Positions 33,342 through 41,612 of a stretch of 64,000 bases of DNA are shown here, piece by piece. Source of the DNA: Nocardioides luteus (GTDB taxonomy: Bacteria; Actinomycetota; Actinomycetes; Propionibacteriales; Nocardioidaceae); contig NZ_JZDQ02000003.1 in the NCBI RefSeq assembly GCF_000960475.2, positions 124,001-188,000 on the forward strand, read 5' to 3'. How positions within the stretch are numbered: the stretch's first letter is position 1; each line of letters opens with the position of its first letter. The notes beneath the pieces were generated by a model, which was given only the letters and a program-made list of their open reading frames with translations, did not search any database and had not been told where the DNA came from. Made by a program: the position numbers and the translations under genes.

Positions 33342-34409
33342 ATGGATCACAAGCCCGCCACGATCGCCGTCCACGCCGGGCGGCCGGCCCACGAGCCCGA
33401 CCAGCCGCTCAACGTACCGATCACGATGGCCTCGACCTACGTGGCCGGCGGCGACAAGGAGTACGGGCGCTACACGAACGACGCGTGGGTGGCGTTCGAG
33501 GAGGCGCTCGGGAGGCTCGAGGGCGGGCGGGCGCTGTCGTTCGCGTCCGGGCTGGCGGCGGTCGCGACGCTGCTCGACCTGGTCAACGACTCGGTGGTCC
33601 TGGCGACCGAGCAGAGCTACCTCGGCACGATCGGCCAGCTGGCCGACCTCGAGGCCCGCGGCCGGCTGACGGCTCGCCTCGCCGACTTCTCCGACACCGC
33701 GGCGGTCGTGAAGATGCTGAAGAAGCTCGACGGCGAGGTCGCGCTGGTGTGGGTCGAGACCCCGACCAACCCCGGGATGCAGGTCGCCGACCTCCCGGCG
33801 GTCATCGCCGCCGCCCACGAGGCCGGCGCGCGGGTCGTGGTCGACAACACCTTCGCCACTCCCCTGCTCCAGCAGCCGCTCGCGCTCGGCGCGGACATCG
33901 TCATCCACTCGGCCACCAAGTTCATCGCCGGCCACTCCGACGTCGTCATGGGGGCGGTCGTGGTCTCCGACGACACCCTGTGGGACGTGCTCAAGGCCCG
34001 TCGCGACCTGCTCGGTGCGATCCCCGGCCCGTTCGAGGCGTGGCTGGCGCTTCGCGGGCTCCGTACGCTGCACCTGCGCGTCGAGCGCTCCGCGGCCAAC
34101 GCGGCGACCCTCGCCGAGCGCCTGGCCGCGCACCCGGCGGTCGCGGAGGTCCGCTACCCGGGGTTCGGCGGGATGCTGGCGGCCGTGCTGCCCACCGCGG
34201 AGCAGGCCGACCAGCTCACCCACTCCACCTCGCTGTGGGTCCATGCGACGTCGCTCGGCGGCGTCGAGTCCACCTTCGAGCGGCGGCGCCGGTGGAAGAC
34301 CGAGTCGTCGACGGTGCCCGAGGGGCTGGTGCGGATGTCGGTCGGGATCGAGGACGTCGACGACCTCTGGGACGACCTCTCCCAGGCGCTGGCGCAGCTG
34401 GAGGGCTAG
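33342..34409 (+). CDS. Cystathionine gamma-synthase/gamma-lyase family PLP enzyme
   Basis: 355-aa Cys/Met metabolism PLP enzyme of trans-sulfuration. It has the start MDHKPATIAVHAGR, SFASGLAAVATLL, WVETPTNPGMQVADL, DNTFATPLLQQPLALGAD and the PLP lysine in HSATKFIAGHSD. Whether it makes cystathionine or breaks it cannot be settled from the sequence. ATG 33342 is chosen by homology of the N-terminus. Its TAG stop interlocks with the stop of the convergent ggt gene (shared CTAG). Confidence 0.85.
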   Translation: MDHKPATIAVHAGRPAHEPDQPLNVPITMASTYVAGGDKEYGRYTNDAWVAFEEALGRLEGGRALSFASGLAAVATLLDLVNDSVVLATEQSYLGTIGQLADLEARGRLTARLADFSDTAAVVKMLKKLDGEVALVWVETPTNPGMQVADLPAVIAAAHEAGARVVVDNTFATPLLQQPLALGADIVIHSATKFIAGHSDVVMGAVVVSDDTLWDVLKARRDLLGAIPGPFEAWLALRGLRTLHLRVERSAANAATLAERLAAHPAVAEVRYPGFGGMLAAVLPTAEQADQLTHSTSLWVHATSLGGVESTFERRRRWKTESSTVPEGLVRMSVGIEDVDDLWDDLSQALAQLEG

Positions 34410-36232
34410 TCGGCCGGGACCACTGGGTTCACCACCAGCGCGGAGCCGCCGCCGCGGCGCCACGGCTCCGCCGTCGAGGTCAGCAGCCCGTCGGGACCGA
34501 TCTCGATCGCGGTGGCCGCACCGAGCTCGGCGGTTGGGGCGAAGCGGTGTCCCAGCGACGTCAGCGGCCCGCCGTACGCCTCGATGAACGCCGGCTCGGC
34601 TCCAGTGTTCGCGGCGTTGCGCTGTGAGACGCGCGGCGCCGCCATCGCCTCGGGCAGGGTGCGGTCACGCGCGAGTCGCTCGACGAGGATCTGGAGCACC
34701 GTCGTGATGATCGTCGAGCCGCCGGGTGAGCCGACCGCCAGCACCGGACGGCCGTCGGAGAGGACGATCGTGGGCGACATCGAGCTGCGCGGACGCTTGT
34801 CGGGCTCGATCCGGTTGGGGTCGTCGGGCCGATAGGTCGTCGAGAAGTCGGTCAGCTCGTTGTTGAGGAGGAAGCCACGCCCGGGGACGGTGATGCCGGA
34901 TCCTCCGGTCTGCTCGATGGTCAGGGTGTATTCGACGACGTCGCCCCACCGGTCGACCACGGTCAGGTTGGTGGTCTCCAGGTTCTCGGTGTCCTTGGCG
35001 GTCTCACCGGCACCGGCGGGAGCATCGCAGACGCCGTCGTAGTCGTACGCGTTCCCGGCCGCCACCGGCTTCGGGCGGGCCGCCGCCGGGTCGATCCCGC
35101 ACGCCCGCTCGGCGGCGAAGGTGTCGTCCAGGAGGGCGTCGACGGGCACGTCGACGTGGTCGGGATCGCCCAGGTAGGCGCCGCGGTCGGCGAAGGCGAT
35201 CGCGCTCGACTCGATCAGATGGTGGTAGGCCTCGGTGTTGGTCATCCCGGCCAGCTCGTAGCGCTCCAGGATGTTGAGCGCCTCGCCCACCGTGGTGCCG
35301 CCGGAGGACGGCGGCGCCATCCCGTAGACGTCCAGGTCCTGGTAGGTCGAGCGGGTCGGCTCGCGGTCAGGGGCGGTGTAGGCGGCGAGGTCCTCGGTGG
35401 TGACCCAGCCGGGCGGAACCGGCAGATCGGTGTCGTCCGTCTTCGGCGGCTCGGCCACGGTGGCGGCGATCTCGGCCGCCAGCGGGCCGCGGTAGAAGGC
35501 CTTCACGCCCTTGCGTCCGAGCAGGTCGTAGGTCGCGGCGAGGTCCGGGTTGCGGAAGCGGGTGCCGACCTCCGGCGCGGATCCTCCGGGAAGGAATAGT
35601 TCCGCAGTGGAATCGATCGCTGCGAAACGTTCCGCGTTGTCGACGGTCTGCTGCCGGAAGGTCTCGTCGACGACGAACCCCTGCCGGGCCAGCCTCGCGG
35701 CCGGCTCGAGCGACTGCGCGAGCGAACGCGTGCCCCACTTCCGCAGCGCCTTGTCCCAGGTCAGCGGGGTGCCGGGCACACCGACCGCCGCGCCGCTGGT
35801 GACCATGTCCGGGAAGAACGGGTACTCCTTCCCCGTCGCCGGATCGATGAACGCGTCGTGCGGCATCGCGGCCGGCGCCTTCTCCCGGCCGTCGATCGTC
35901 TCGACCTCGCCGGTGCGCGCGGAGTAGTGCACGAAGAAGCCGCCACCGCCGATCCCGGCCGAGTAGGGCTCGGTCACGCCCAGCGCGGCGGCCGTCGCGA
36001 CCGCGGCGTCGACCGCGTTGCCGCCCTTGCGCAGCACCTCCAGCCCGATCCGGCTCGCATCGGCGTCGACACTGGCGACCGCGCCGCCGTAGCCCACCGC
36101 GGTGGGCACCTTCGGTGGTGGCTCGAGCCTGTCCTCCGGGGCGGCGGTCGCCCCGGCGTACGGGACCAGGGTGGCCAGCGCGAGCGCCCCTCCGGTCAAT
36201 GTGGCAACAACTGCAGAGCGGCGTCCGAGCAT
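34406..36232 (-). CDS. ggt: Gamma-glutamyltransferase (secreted)
   Basis: 608-aa Ntn-hydrolase that transfers or hydrolyses gamma-glutamyl groups of glutathione-like compounds outside the membrane. A Sec signal peptide is visible (MLGRRSAVVATLTGGALALA and on, with ATAAPED near the cleavage site). The proenzyme self-cleaves before the nucleophile Thr in ETTNLTVVDRWGD. Further markers are NELTDFS and GSPGGSTIITTVLQ. Start ATG 36230-36232 follows GGGAG. The frame remains open 17 codons further without support. Divergent from the chitinase gene, 173 bp apart. Confidence 0.9.
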   Translation of the reverse strand: MLGRRSAVVATLTGGALALATLVPYAGATAAPEDRLEPPPKVPTAVGYGGAVASVDADASRIGLEVLRKGGNAVDAAVATAAALGVTEPYSAGIGGGGFFVHYSARTGEVETIDGREKAPAAMPHDAFIDPATGKEYPFFPDMVTSGAAVGVPGTPLTWDKALRKWGTRSLAQSLEPAARLARQGFVVDETFRQQTVDNAERFAAIDSTAELFLPGGSAPEVGTRFRNPDLAATYDLLGRKGVKAFYRGPLAAEIAATVAEPPKTDDTDLPVPPGWVTTEDLAAYTAPDREPTRSTYQDLDVYGMAPPSSGGTTVGEALNILERYELAGMTNTEAYHHLIESSAIAFADRGAYLGDPDHVDVPVDALLDDTFAAERACGIDPAAARPKPVAAGNAYDYDGVCDAPAGAGETAKDTENLETTNLTVVDRWGDVVEYTLTIEQTGGSGITVPGRGFLLNNELTDFSTTYRPDDPNRIEPDKRPRSSMSPTIVLSDGRPVLAVGSPGGSTIITTVLQILVERLARDRTLPEAMAAPRVSQRNAANTGAEPAFIEAYGGPLTSLGHRFAPTAELGAATAIEIGPDGLLTSTAEPWRRGGGSALVVNPVVPAD

Positions 36233-36405
36233 GGCGATCTCCCAGAATTGGCGGCTCGTCGAACGTACTACTTCCGCGCCCACCTCGAATTACGTTCTGA
36301 AATTCCTTAATTAGTAAGGGTTGCTTACAAATACCAGGGCTGCCACCATCGAAAGGCGATCGGGCGCCTGGTGCCCGAGCAAGCCATCACCTCGGAGGTG
36401 TCACC

Positions 36406-38043
36406 ATGCATGTCGCCTTGCCCCCACGGAGATCACGCCGGATCATCGGCCTCCTCATCGGCGCCCTCGCCGGAGCACTCGCCCTCACCGGCACGCTCGC
36501 CCTCACCAGCAGCCCGTCCAGCGCCTCGCTGCAGACGGCCGCCGCGGAGCCGACCGCGATCAACGGCTACCGCAACGTCGGCTACTTCGTGCAGTGGGGC
36601 GTCTACGGCCGCGCCTTCAAGCTCAAGCAGCTGGAGACGTCCGGGGTCGCCGACGACCTCACCCACCTCAACTACGCCTTCGGCAACATCCACCACCAGA
36701 CGCTGACCTGCTTCGAGGCCAACAAGGCCCAGGGCGAGGGGCCGAACGGCTCCGACGGCGCCGGTGACGCCTACGCCGACTACGGGATGTCGTACGCAGC
36801 CGACGCCTCCGTCTCCGGCACGGCCGACACCTGGGACCAGCCCCTGGCCGGCTCCTTCAACCAGCTCAAGCAGCTCAAGGCCAAGCACCCCGGCCTGAAG
36901 GTGCTCCTGTCCATCGGCGGCTGGACCTGGTCGAAGAACTTCTCGCTGGCCGCGGCGACCCCCGAGTCGCGCCGTACGTTCGTCTCCTCCTGCATCGACC
37001 TCTACATCAAGGGCAACCTGCCGGTCATCGACGGCCGCGGCGGCCCCGGTGCGGCGGCAGGTGTCTTCGACGGCTTCGACATCGACTGGGAGTGGCCGGG
37101 ATCGCCCAACGGCAACACCGGCAACCACGTCGACCCGGCCAACGACCGCGCCAACTTCAAGGCGCTCCTGGCCGAGTTCCGCTCCCAGCTGGACGCGCTC
37201 GGTTCGACCACCGGCAAGGACTACCAGCTCTCGGCGTTCCTCCCGGCCAACCCGCAGGACATCACCGCCGGCGGCTGGAACGACCCGGCGATCTTCAACT
37301 CCCTCGACTTCGGCAACATCCAGGGCTACGACCTGTGGGGCGCCTGGGACCCGACGCTGACCGGCCACCAGGGCAACCTCTACGCCGACCCCGCCGACCC
37401 GCGCCCCGACGGCAAGCGGTTCAGCGTGGACGAGTCGGTCCGGAAGTACCTCGACGCCGGCGTCTCACCCTCCCAGCTCGGGCTCGGCATGGCGGCGTAC
37501 GGCCGTGGCTGGCAGGGCGCCACCTCCGCCGATCCGTGGGGCCCGGCGACCGCCGCGGCACCCGGCACGTACGAGGCCGGCAACGAGGACTACGACAAGC
37601 TCAAGACCCGCGGCACCGACCACTACGACGCCGCGACCGGCGCCGCCTGGCGTTACGACGGCAACCAGTGGTGGAGCTACGACAACACCCGGACGATCTC
37701 CCAGAAGGCGTCCTACGCCATCTCCAAGCGCCTCGGCGGCGGCATGTGGTGGGAGCTGTCCGGTGACCGGCAGGGCGAGCTGATCGGCACCTTCGCCGAC
37801 GCCATGCGCAACGGCACCGGCGGCCCGGTCGAGCCGGATCCGACCACGTCCCCGACCCCGACGCCGACCCCGACGCCGACCGATCCGCCTGCGGGTGCGG
37901 CGGCGTGGTCGGCCACCACGGTGTACGTCGCCGGTGACCGCGTCACCTACGGCGGCCACCTGTGGGAGGCCAAGTGGTGGACCCAGGGCAACACTCCGGG
38001 TACCGAGGAGTGGGGTCCGTGGAAGGACCTCGGCACGGCCTGA
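36406..38043 (+). CDS. Secreted GH18 chitinase with C-terminal chitin-binding module
   Basis: 545-aa endo-acting chitinase. A signal peptide covers about residues 1-35 (basic start, then a hydrophobic run ALAGALALTGTLALTS). The GH18 barrel starts near GYRNVGYFVQWG, with LLSIGGWTWSKNF and the catalytic DGFDIDWEW (DxxDxDxE). A Thr-Pro linker (TPTPTPTPTDPP) leads to a CBM5/12-type module with AAWSATTVYVAGDRV and HLWEAKWWTQGNTPG. ATG follows GGAGGTG. A 50-bp perfect palindrome after the stop is the terminator. No regulator is adjacent. Confidence 0.94.
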   Translation: MHVALPPRRSRRIIGLLIGALAGALALTGTLALTSSPSSASLQTAAAEPTAINGYRNVGYFVQWGVYGRAFKLKQLETSGVADDLTHLNYAFGNIHHQTLTCFEANKAQGEGPNGSDGAGDAYADYGMSYAADASVSGTADTWDQPLAGSFNQLKQLKAKHPGLKVLLSIGGWTWSKNFSLAAATPESRRTFVSSCIDLYIKGNLPVIDGRGGPGAAAGVFDGFDIDWEWPGSPNGNTGNHVDPANDRANFKALLAEFRSQLDALGSTTGKDYQLSAFLPANPQDITAGGWNDPAIFNSLDFGNIQGYDLWGAWDPTLTGHQGNLYADPADPRPDGKRFSVDESVRKYLDAGVSPSQLGLGMAAYGRGWQGATSADPWGPATAAAPGTYEAGNEDYDKLKTRGTDHYDAATGAAWRYDGNQWWSYDNTRTISQKASYAISKRLGGGMWWELSGDRQGELIGTFADAMRNGTGGPVEPDPTTSPTPTPTPTPTDPPAGAAAWSATTVYVAGDRVTYGGHLWEAKWWTQGNTPGTEEWGPWKDLGTA

Positions 38044-38050
38044 GATCCGT

Positions 38051-38100
38051 TCGATGCGGTGCGGCCCCGGAGCGATCGCTCCGGGGCCGCACCGCATCGA
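38051..38100. terminator. 50-bp perfect palindrome, bidirectional terminator
   Basis: The two 25-nt halves are exact reverse complements with GCGATCGC at the centre (for example TCGATGCGGTGCGG on the left and CCGCACCGCATCGA on the right). It lies 7 nt after the chitinase stop and 13 nt from the convergent gpsA stop, so it can terminate both. Confidence 0.85.
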
Positions 38101-38113
38101 CAGATTTCGACCG

Positions 38114-39124
38114 CTACTCGGTCTCCGCCTTCGTCGGCCGCTCGAGCATCTCGTCCATGATCTCGCTGACCGTCTTGGCGCCGGAGACGACGTCGTCGAC
38201 GTACTGCGCCAACGGCACGTCCACGCCGACCTTCGCCGCCAGCTCGCGCAGCGAGTGCGACGACTTGGCGCCCTCGGCGACCTGGTGACTGGAGGCGAGG
38301 ATGTCGGCGGTGGTCATGCCCTGGCCGAGCTTCTCCCCGAACGTACGGTTGCGGGACAGCGGCGAGGAGCAGGTCGCGGCCAGGTCGCCCAGGCCGGCCA
38401 GACCCATCAGGGTCATCGGGTTGGCGCCCAGCTTCATCGCCAGCCGCGCGGTCTCGGCGAGGCCACGGGTGATCAGCGAGGCCTGGGTGTTGTCGCCGAA
38501 GCCCATCCCGGCGGCCATCCCGGTGGAGATGGCGACCACGTTCTTGTAGGCCCCGCCGATCTCGCAGCCGACCACGTCGGTCGAGGTGTAGGGGCGGAAC
38601 GCGGGCGAGTGCACACGCGCCTGGATCGCCTTGGCGACCTCCTCGTCGGCGCACGCCACCACACCGGCGGCAGGCTCGCGACGGATGATCTCCTTGGACA
38701 GGTTGGGGCCGCTGACGACGGCGATCCGCTCCGGTCCGGCACCGGTGACGTGGGCAATGACCTCGCTCATCCGCTCCAGGGTGCCGAGCTCGACGCCCTT
38801 CATCAGCGAGACCAGCGGCACGTCCTTGGGCAGGAACGGCGCCCAGTCGGTGAGGTTGCCGCGCAGCGTCTGCGACGGCGCCGCCAGGACGACCATGTCG
38901 GCTCCGTACGCCGCCTTCTCGATGTCGTGGGTGGCGCTGATGTTGCGGGGCAGCTCGGTGCCCGGGTGGTAGTCGGGGTTCTCGTGGGTGTCGTTGATCG
39001 CCGCCGCGACCTCCTCGCGCCGCGCCCACATGGTCACGTCGTTGCCCGCGTCGGCGAGGATGACCGAGAACGCGGTGCCCCACGAGCCCGCGCCGAAGAC
39101 CGCTACCTTGCCCGATCCGCTCAC
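38114..39124 (-). CDS. gpsA: NAD(P)H-dependent glycerol-3-phosphate dehydrogenase
   Basis: 336-aa enzyme making sn-glycerol 3-phosphate for phospholipids. The Rossmann motif is VAVFGAGSWGTAF, and the catalytic Lys region is GGAYKNVVAISTGM. I start at GTG 39122-39124 because GGAGGTG lies 6 nt upstream. A GTG further up (39145) has no such site. It is downstream of plsC on the same strand (79-nt gap), the usual actinobacterial pair for phosphatidic acid synthesis. Confidence 0.95.
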   Translation of the reverse strand: MSGSGKVAVFGAGSWGTAFSVILADAGNDVTMWARREEVAAAINDTHENPDYHPGTELPRNISATHDIEKAAYGADMVVLAAPSQTLRGNLTDWAPFLPKDVPLVSLMKGVELGTLERMSEVIAHVTGAGPERIAVVSGPNLSKEIIRREPAAGVVACADEEVAKAIQARVHSPAFRPYTSTDVVGCEIGGAYKNVVAISTGMAAGMGFGDNTQASLITRGLAETARLAMKLGANPMTLMGLAGLGDLAATCSSPLSRNRTFGEKLGQGMTTADILASSHQVAEGAKSSHSLRELAAKVGVDVPLAQYVDDVVSGAKTVSEIMDEMLERPTKAETE

Positions 39125-39203
39125 GCCGCCACCTCCGTAGCGCAAGCGCCAGAATACGGACGCGACGGCGTGTTGCCTCCATGGTTCGCTCGCTGGCGCT
39201 CGC

Positions 39204-39962
39204 TCACTTGGTGTTCCTCTTCTTGTCGGGGTTCCCGGTCGCGTTCACACCGGCCTTCTTCGGGTCGAAGAGCTCGCTGGGCGGCTCCTCCTGCCGGATG
39301 TCGGCCACCAGGCCGACGATCGCCTTCATGATCCGGTCGGTCGCCTGGTTCACGACCGCCGGCGTGTGCTCCTGGACCTCGAGATCCTTCAGGTCGACCG
39401 GGTCACCGATCTTCATCTGGATCAGCTTGCGACCGATCAGGTGCGGCTTGAGAGAGTACGCCGGAAGCAGCTCCTGGGCTCCCCACTGTCCCACCGGGTA
39501 GACCGGGGCACCGGTGGCGAGCGCGATCCGGGCCGCACCGGACTTGCCGCGCATCGGCCAGCCGGTCGGGTCCTTGGTGATGGACCCCTCGACGTAGACG
39601 ACCACGATGCTGCCCTCGTTGACGGCCTTCACGGCCTCGTCGAACGCCGACGCACCGGCCGTCCGGTCCACCGGGATCTGCCCGGCGGCACGCAGGTACT
39701 TGCCCAGCGCACCCTTGAACAGCCCGGCCTTGGCCAGGTAGCTCGGCCGCCTGCCGTAGTCCCACACGATGTGCGCGGCGGTGAACGGGTCGATCTCGGA
39801 GACGTGGTTGAGCGCGATCACCGCTCCCCCGCTCTCCGGGATCTTCTCACCGCCGACCCACTGGTGCTTGGTGGTGGCGAGAAGGACGGGCTTCACGATG
39901 CCGACCGCCACGACCCACGGCCAGCCGAGCTTGCCCTCCTGGAACTTCCGGTACTTTCCCAC
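39204..39962 (-). CDS. plsC: 1-acyl-sn-glycerol-3-phosphate acyltransferase
   Basis: 252-aa membrane-associated acyltransferase. The catalytic block is ALNHVSEIDPF (NHx4D). The second block reads YVEGSITKDP in place of the common FPEGTRS, a conservative change seen in actinobacterial members. The C-terminus is charged (NPDKKRNTK). It lies upstream of gpsA and divergent from fbiD, with 59 bp between the starts. Confidence 0.88.
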   Translation of the reverse strand: MGKYRKFQEGKLGWPWVVAVGIVKPVLLATTKHQWVGGEKIPESGGAVIALNHVSEIDPFTAAHIVWDYGRRPSYLAKAGLFKGALGKYLRAAGQIPVDRTAGASAFDEAVKAVNEGSIVVVYVEGSITKDPTGWPMRGKSGAARIALATGAPVYPVGQWGAQELLPAYSLKPHLIGRKLIQMKIGDPVDLKDLEVQEHTPAVVNQATDRIMKAIVGLVADIRQEEPPSELFDPKKAGVNATGNPDKKRNTK

Positions 39963-40021
39963 GCAGGCAGGCTACCGGGCCCTCACCTCGCGGTTGTGAG
40001 ATACCTGTCAGGATCTACCCT

Positions 40022-40663
40022 GTGCCTGCACCTGCACCCGGTTACGTCGTCCTGCTGCCCGTCAAGCCTCCGGCGCGTGGCAAGTCCCGGCTGGTCGGCA
40101 TCGAGTCGCACGAACGGGCCGATCTGGCCCGCTCGTTCGCCCTCGACACCACCGAGGCGTGCCTGGCCGCCGACGGCGTCGGCGCGGTGCTGGTGATCAC
40201 CGACGACTCCTACTTCGCCGCCGACGTCGCCCGCCTCGGCGCCGCGGTGATCCCGGACGGGGTCAGCGGCGACCTCAACGAGACCCTCGTCCAGGGTGCG
40301 CTCGAGGCCCGGCGCCGCTGGCCGGCGCTCCGCCCCGCGGCCCTGTGCGGGGACCTGCCGGCGCTCCGCTCGGCCGACCTGGATGCGGCGCTGGCCGCCG
40401 CGACCGGGTCGAGGGCTGCGTACGTCGAGGACGCGGCGGGTGGAGGCACCACCCTCTACACCGCGCCCCACGACCTGTTCCGGCCCGCGTTCGGGCCCGG
40501 GTCCGCCGCCGCCCACCGTGACGGCGGCGCCCAACCGCTGGCGGGCGACCTCCGCTCGCTGCGACACGACGTCGACACCCTCGAGGATCTCGAGACCGTA
40601 CGCGGGTTGGGGCTCGGGCCGCGTACGGCTCTCGCGTCGGTGCGGGTCGGAAGTCTCGGCTAG
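40022..40663 (+). CDS. fbiD: Phosphoenolpyruvate/2-phospho-L-lactate guanylyltransferase
   Basis: 213-aa CofC/FbiD enzyme that activates phosphoenolpyruvate (or 2-phospholactate) with GTP in the first step of coenzyme F420 side-chain assembly. Motifs are VVLLPVKPPARGKSRL at the N-terminus, CGDLPALRSADLDAAL and GGGTTLYTAP. GTG start at 40022. Its TAG stop interlocks with that of the convergent H1-like gene. It supports F420 use in this organism. fbiA/fbiB/fbiC are not in the window. Confidence 0.92.
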   Translation: MPAPAPGYVVLLPVKPPARGKSRLVGIESHERADLARSFALDTTEACLAADGVGAVLVITDDSYFAADVARLGAAVIPDGVSGDLNETLVQGALEARRRWPALRPAALCGDLPALRSADLDAALAAATGSRAAYVEDAAGGGTTLYTAPHDLFRPAFGPGSAAAHRDGGAQPLAGDLRSLRHDVDTLEDLETVRGLGLGPRTALASVRVGSLG

Positions 40664-41418
40664 GAGTCGCCGGACGGCTTCTCGGAGCCGGTCGACGGGG
40701 TCGTCGGGGTCCCGTTCGCCGGGGCCTTCTTCGCCGGGGTCTTCTTCGCCGTCGTCGTCTTCTTCGCCGCAGTCTTCGCCGGGGCCTTCTTGGCCGTCGT
40801 CTTCTTGGCTGCGGTCGTCTTCTTCGCGGCGGTCGTCTTCTTCGCGGCGGTCGTCTTCTTCGCGGCCGTCGTCTTTGACGGGGTCGTCTTCGCCGGGGTC
40901 GCCGTCGAAGGAGTCTCCGTCGCCGAGGTCGCCGTCGGGGTCGCCGTCGCGGCGGAGGTCTTCTTCGCCGCAGGCGTTTTCTTCGCGGTCGTCTTCTTGG
41001 CGGCGGTCTTCTTGGCGGTCGACGTCGTGGCCGCCGGGGCCTTCTTGGCCGTCGTCTTCTTCGCCGGGCTCTTCTTGGCCGCCGTCGTCTTGGCAGCGCT
41101 CGTCGCGGTCGGGGTCGTCTTCACCGGCTCGGGCTTCTCGGCCGGAGCGGGCTTCTCAGCCGGGGCGACGGTCTCCGCCTTGGTGACCTCGACGGCGGGC
41201 TTCGGCTCGACGACCGGCTCCGCGGCAGGCTTCACGACGGGCTCAGCGGCCTTGGCCGGCGCCTTGCGTCCGGGCCGCGGCACCTTGACCTTCGGGACGG
41301 AGGGGAGCTTGACCTTGCCGGTCACCACGTCGGTGACCAGCTTGCCCGCCGTCTCCTTCACCGCTTCGACTACTTTTCCGGCCTGTTTGCTGGCATCAGC
41401 TACTCGTTTTCTCACCAC
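40660..41418 (-). CDS. Histone-H1-like Lys/Ala-rich protein at the hup locus
   Basis: About 252 aa, low complexity. Residues ~1-45 are amphipathic helical (RKRVADASKQAGKVVEAVKE), residues ~45-110 Pro/Val/Glu-rich, and the remainder is repeated AAKKTTAKK-like units, as in histone H1 tails and in the C-terminal tail of mycobacterial HupB. No HU fold (no MNKAELI-like start, no DNA-arm motif) is present. Yet it sits beside leuD/leuC on one side and fbiD-plsC-gpsA on the other, where hupB/hupS normally lies. Probably a DNA-binding nucleoid protein. GTG 41416-41418 is used. The start is uncertain, and the next codon is also GTG. Confidence 0.65.
   Translation of the reverse strand: MVRKRVADASKQAGKVVEAVKETAGKLVTDVVTGKVKLPSVPKVKVPRPGRKAPAKAAEPVVKPAAEPVVEPKPAVEVTKAETVAPAEKPAPAEKPEPVKTTPTATSAAKTTAAKKSPAKKTTAKKAPAATTSTAKKTAAKKTTAKKTPAAKKTSAATATPTATSATETPSTATPAKTTPSKTTAAKKTTAAKKTTAAKKTTAAKKTTAKKAPAKTAAKKTTTAKKTPAKKAPANGTPTTPSTGSEKPSGDS
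40810..40870 (-). repeat. Tandem 18-nt repeats inside the H1-like gene
   Basis: Three near-identical 18-nt units based on GCGGTCGTCTTCTTCGCG (plus strand), each coding one AKKTTA-type hexad. Copy number may vary between strains by slippage. Confidence 0.7.
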
Positions 41419-41612
41419 CTGATCGACCTTAGGCCATCCCCGCTCGTTCCGGACATACCGACGGCATGTGAAAACGGACTGTTCACCTGATCTCTCCTGA
41501 TTCCGACGCCTCGGCGTGGTTACCGTGGAGAGACTCGGGGCACGTCGGCAGCACCGCTTCGACATCACAGGCCAACGGGTGACAGGACGAGGAAGGTACG
41601 ACCATCACCGAC

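Noticed and set aside
36233..36283. Longer ggt start 17 codons upstream
   Set aside because: It would place charged residues before the signal peptide and lacks a ribosome site. ATG 36232 has GGGAG and a normal signal peptide.
40443..40472. Antisense 340-aa frame (60443-61465) over the 3-methyladenine-glycosylase-like gene
   Set aside because: No motifs. It merely spans the opposite strand of a supported gene and the MazG-like remnant.
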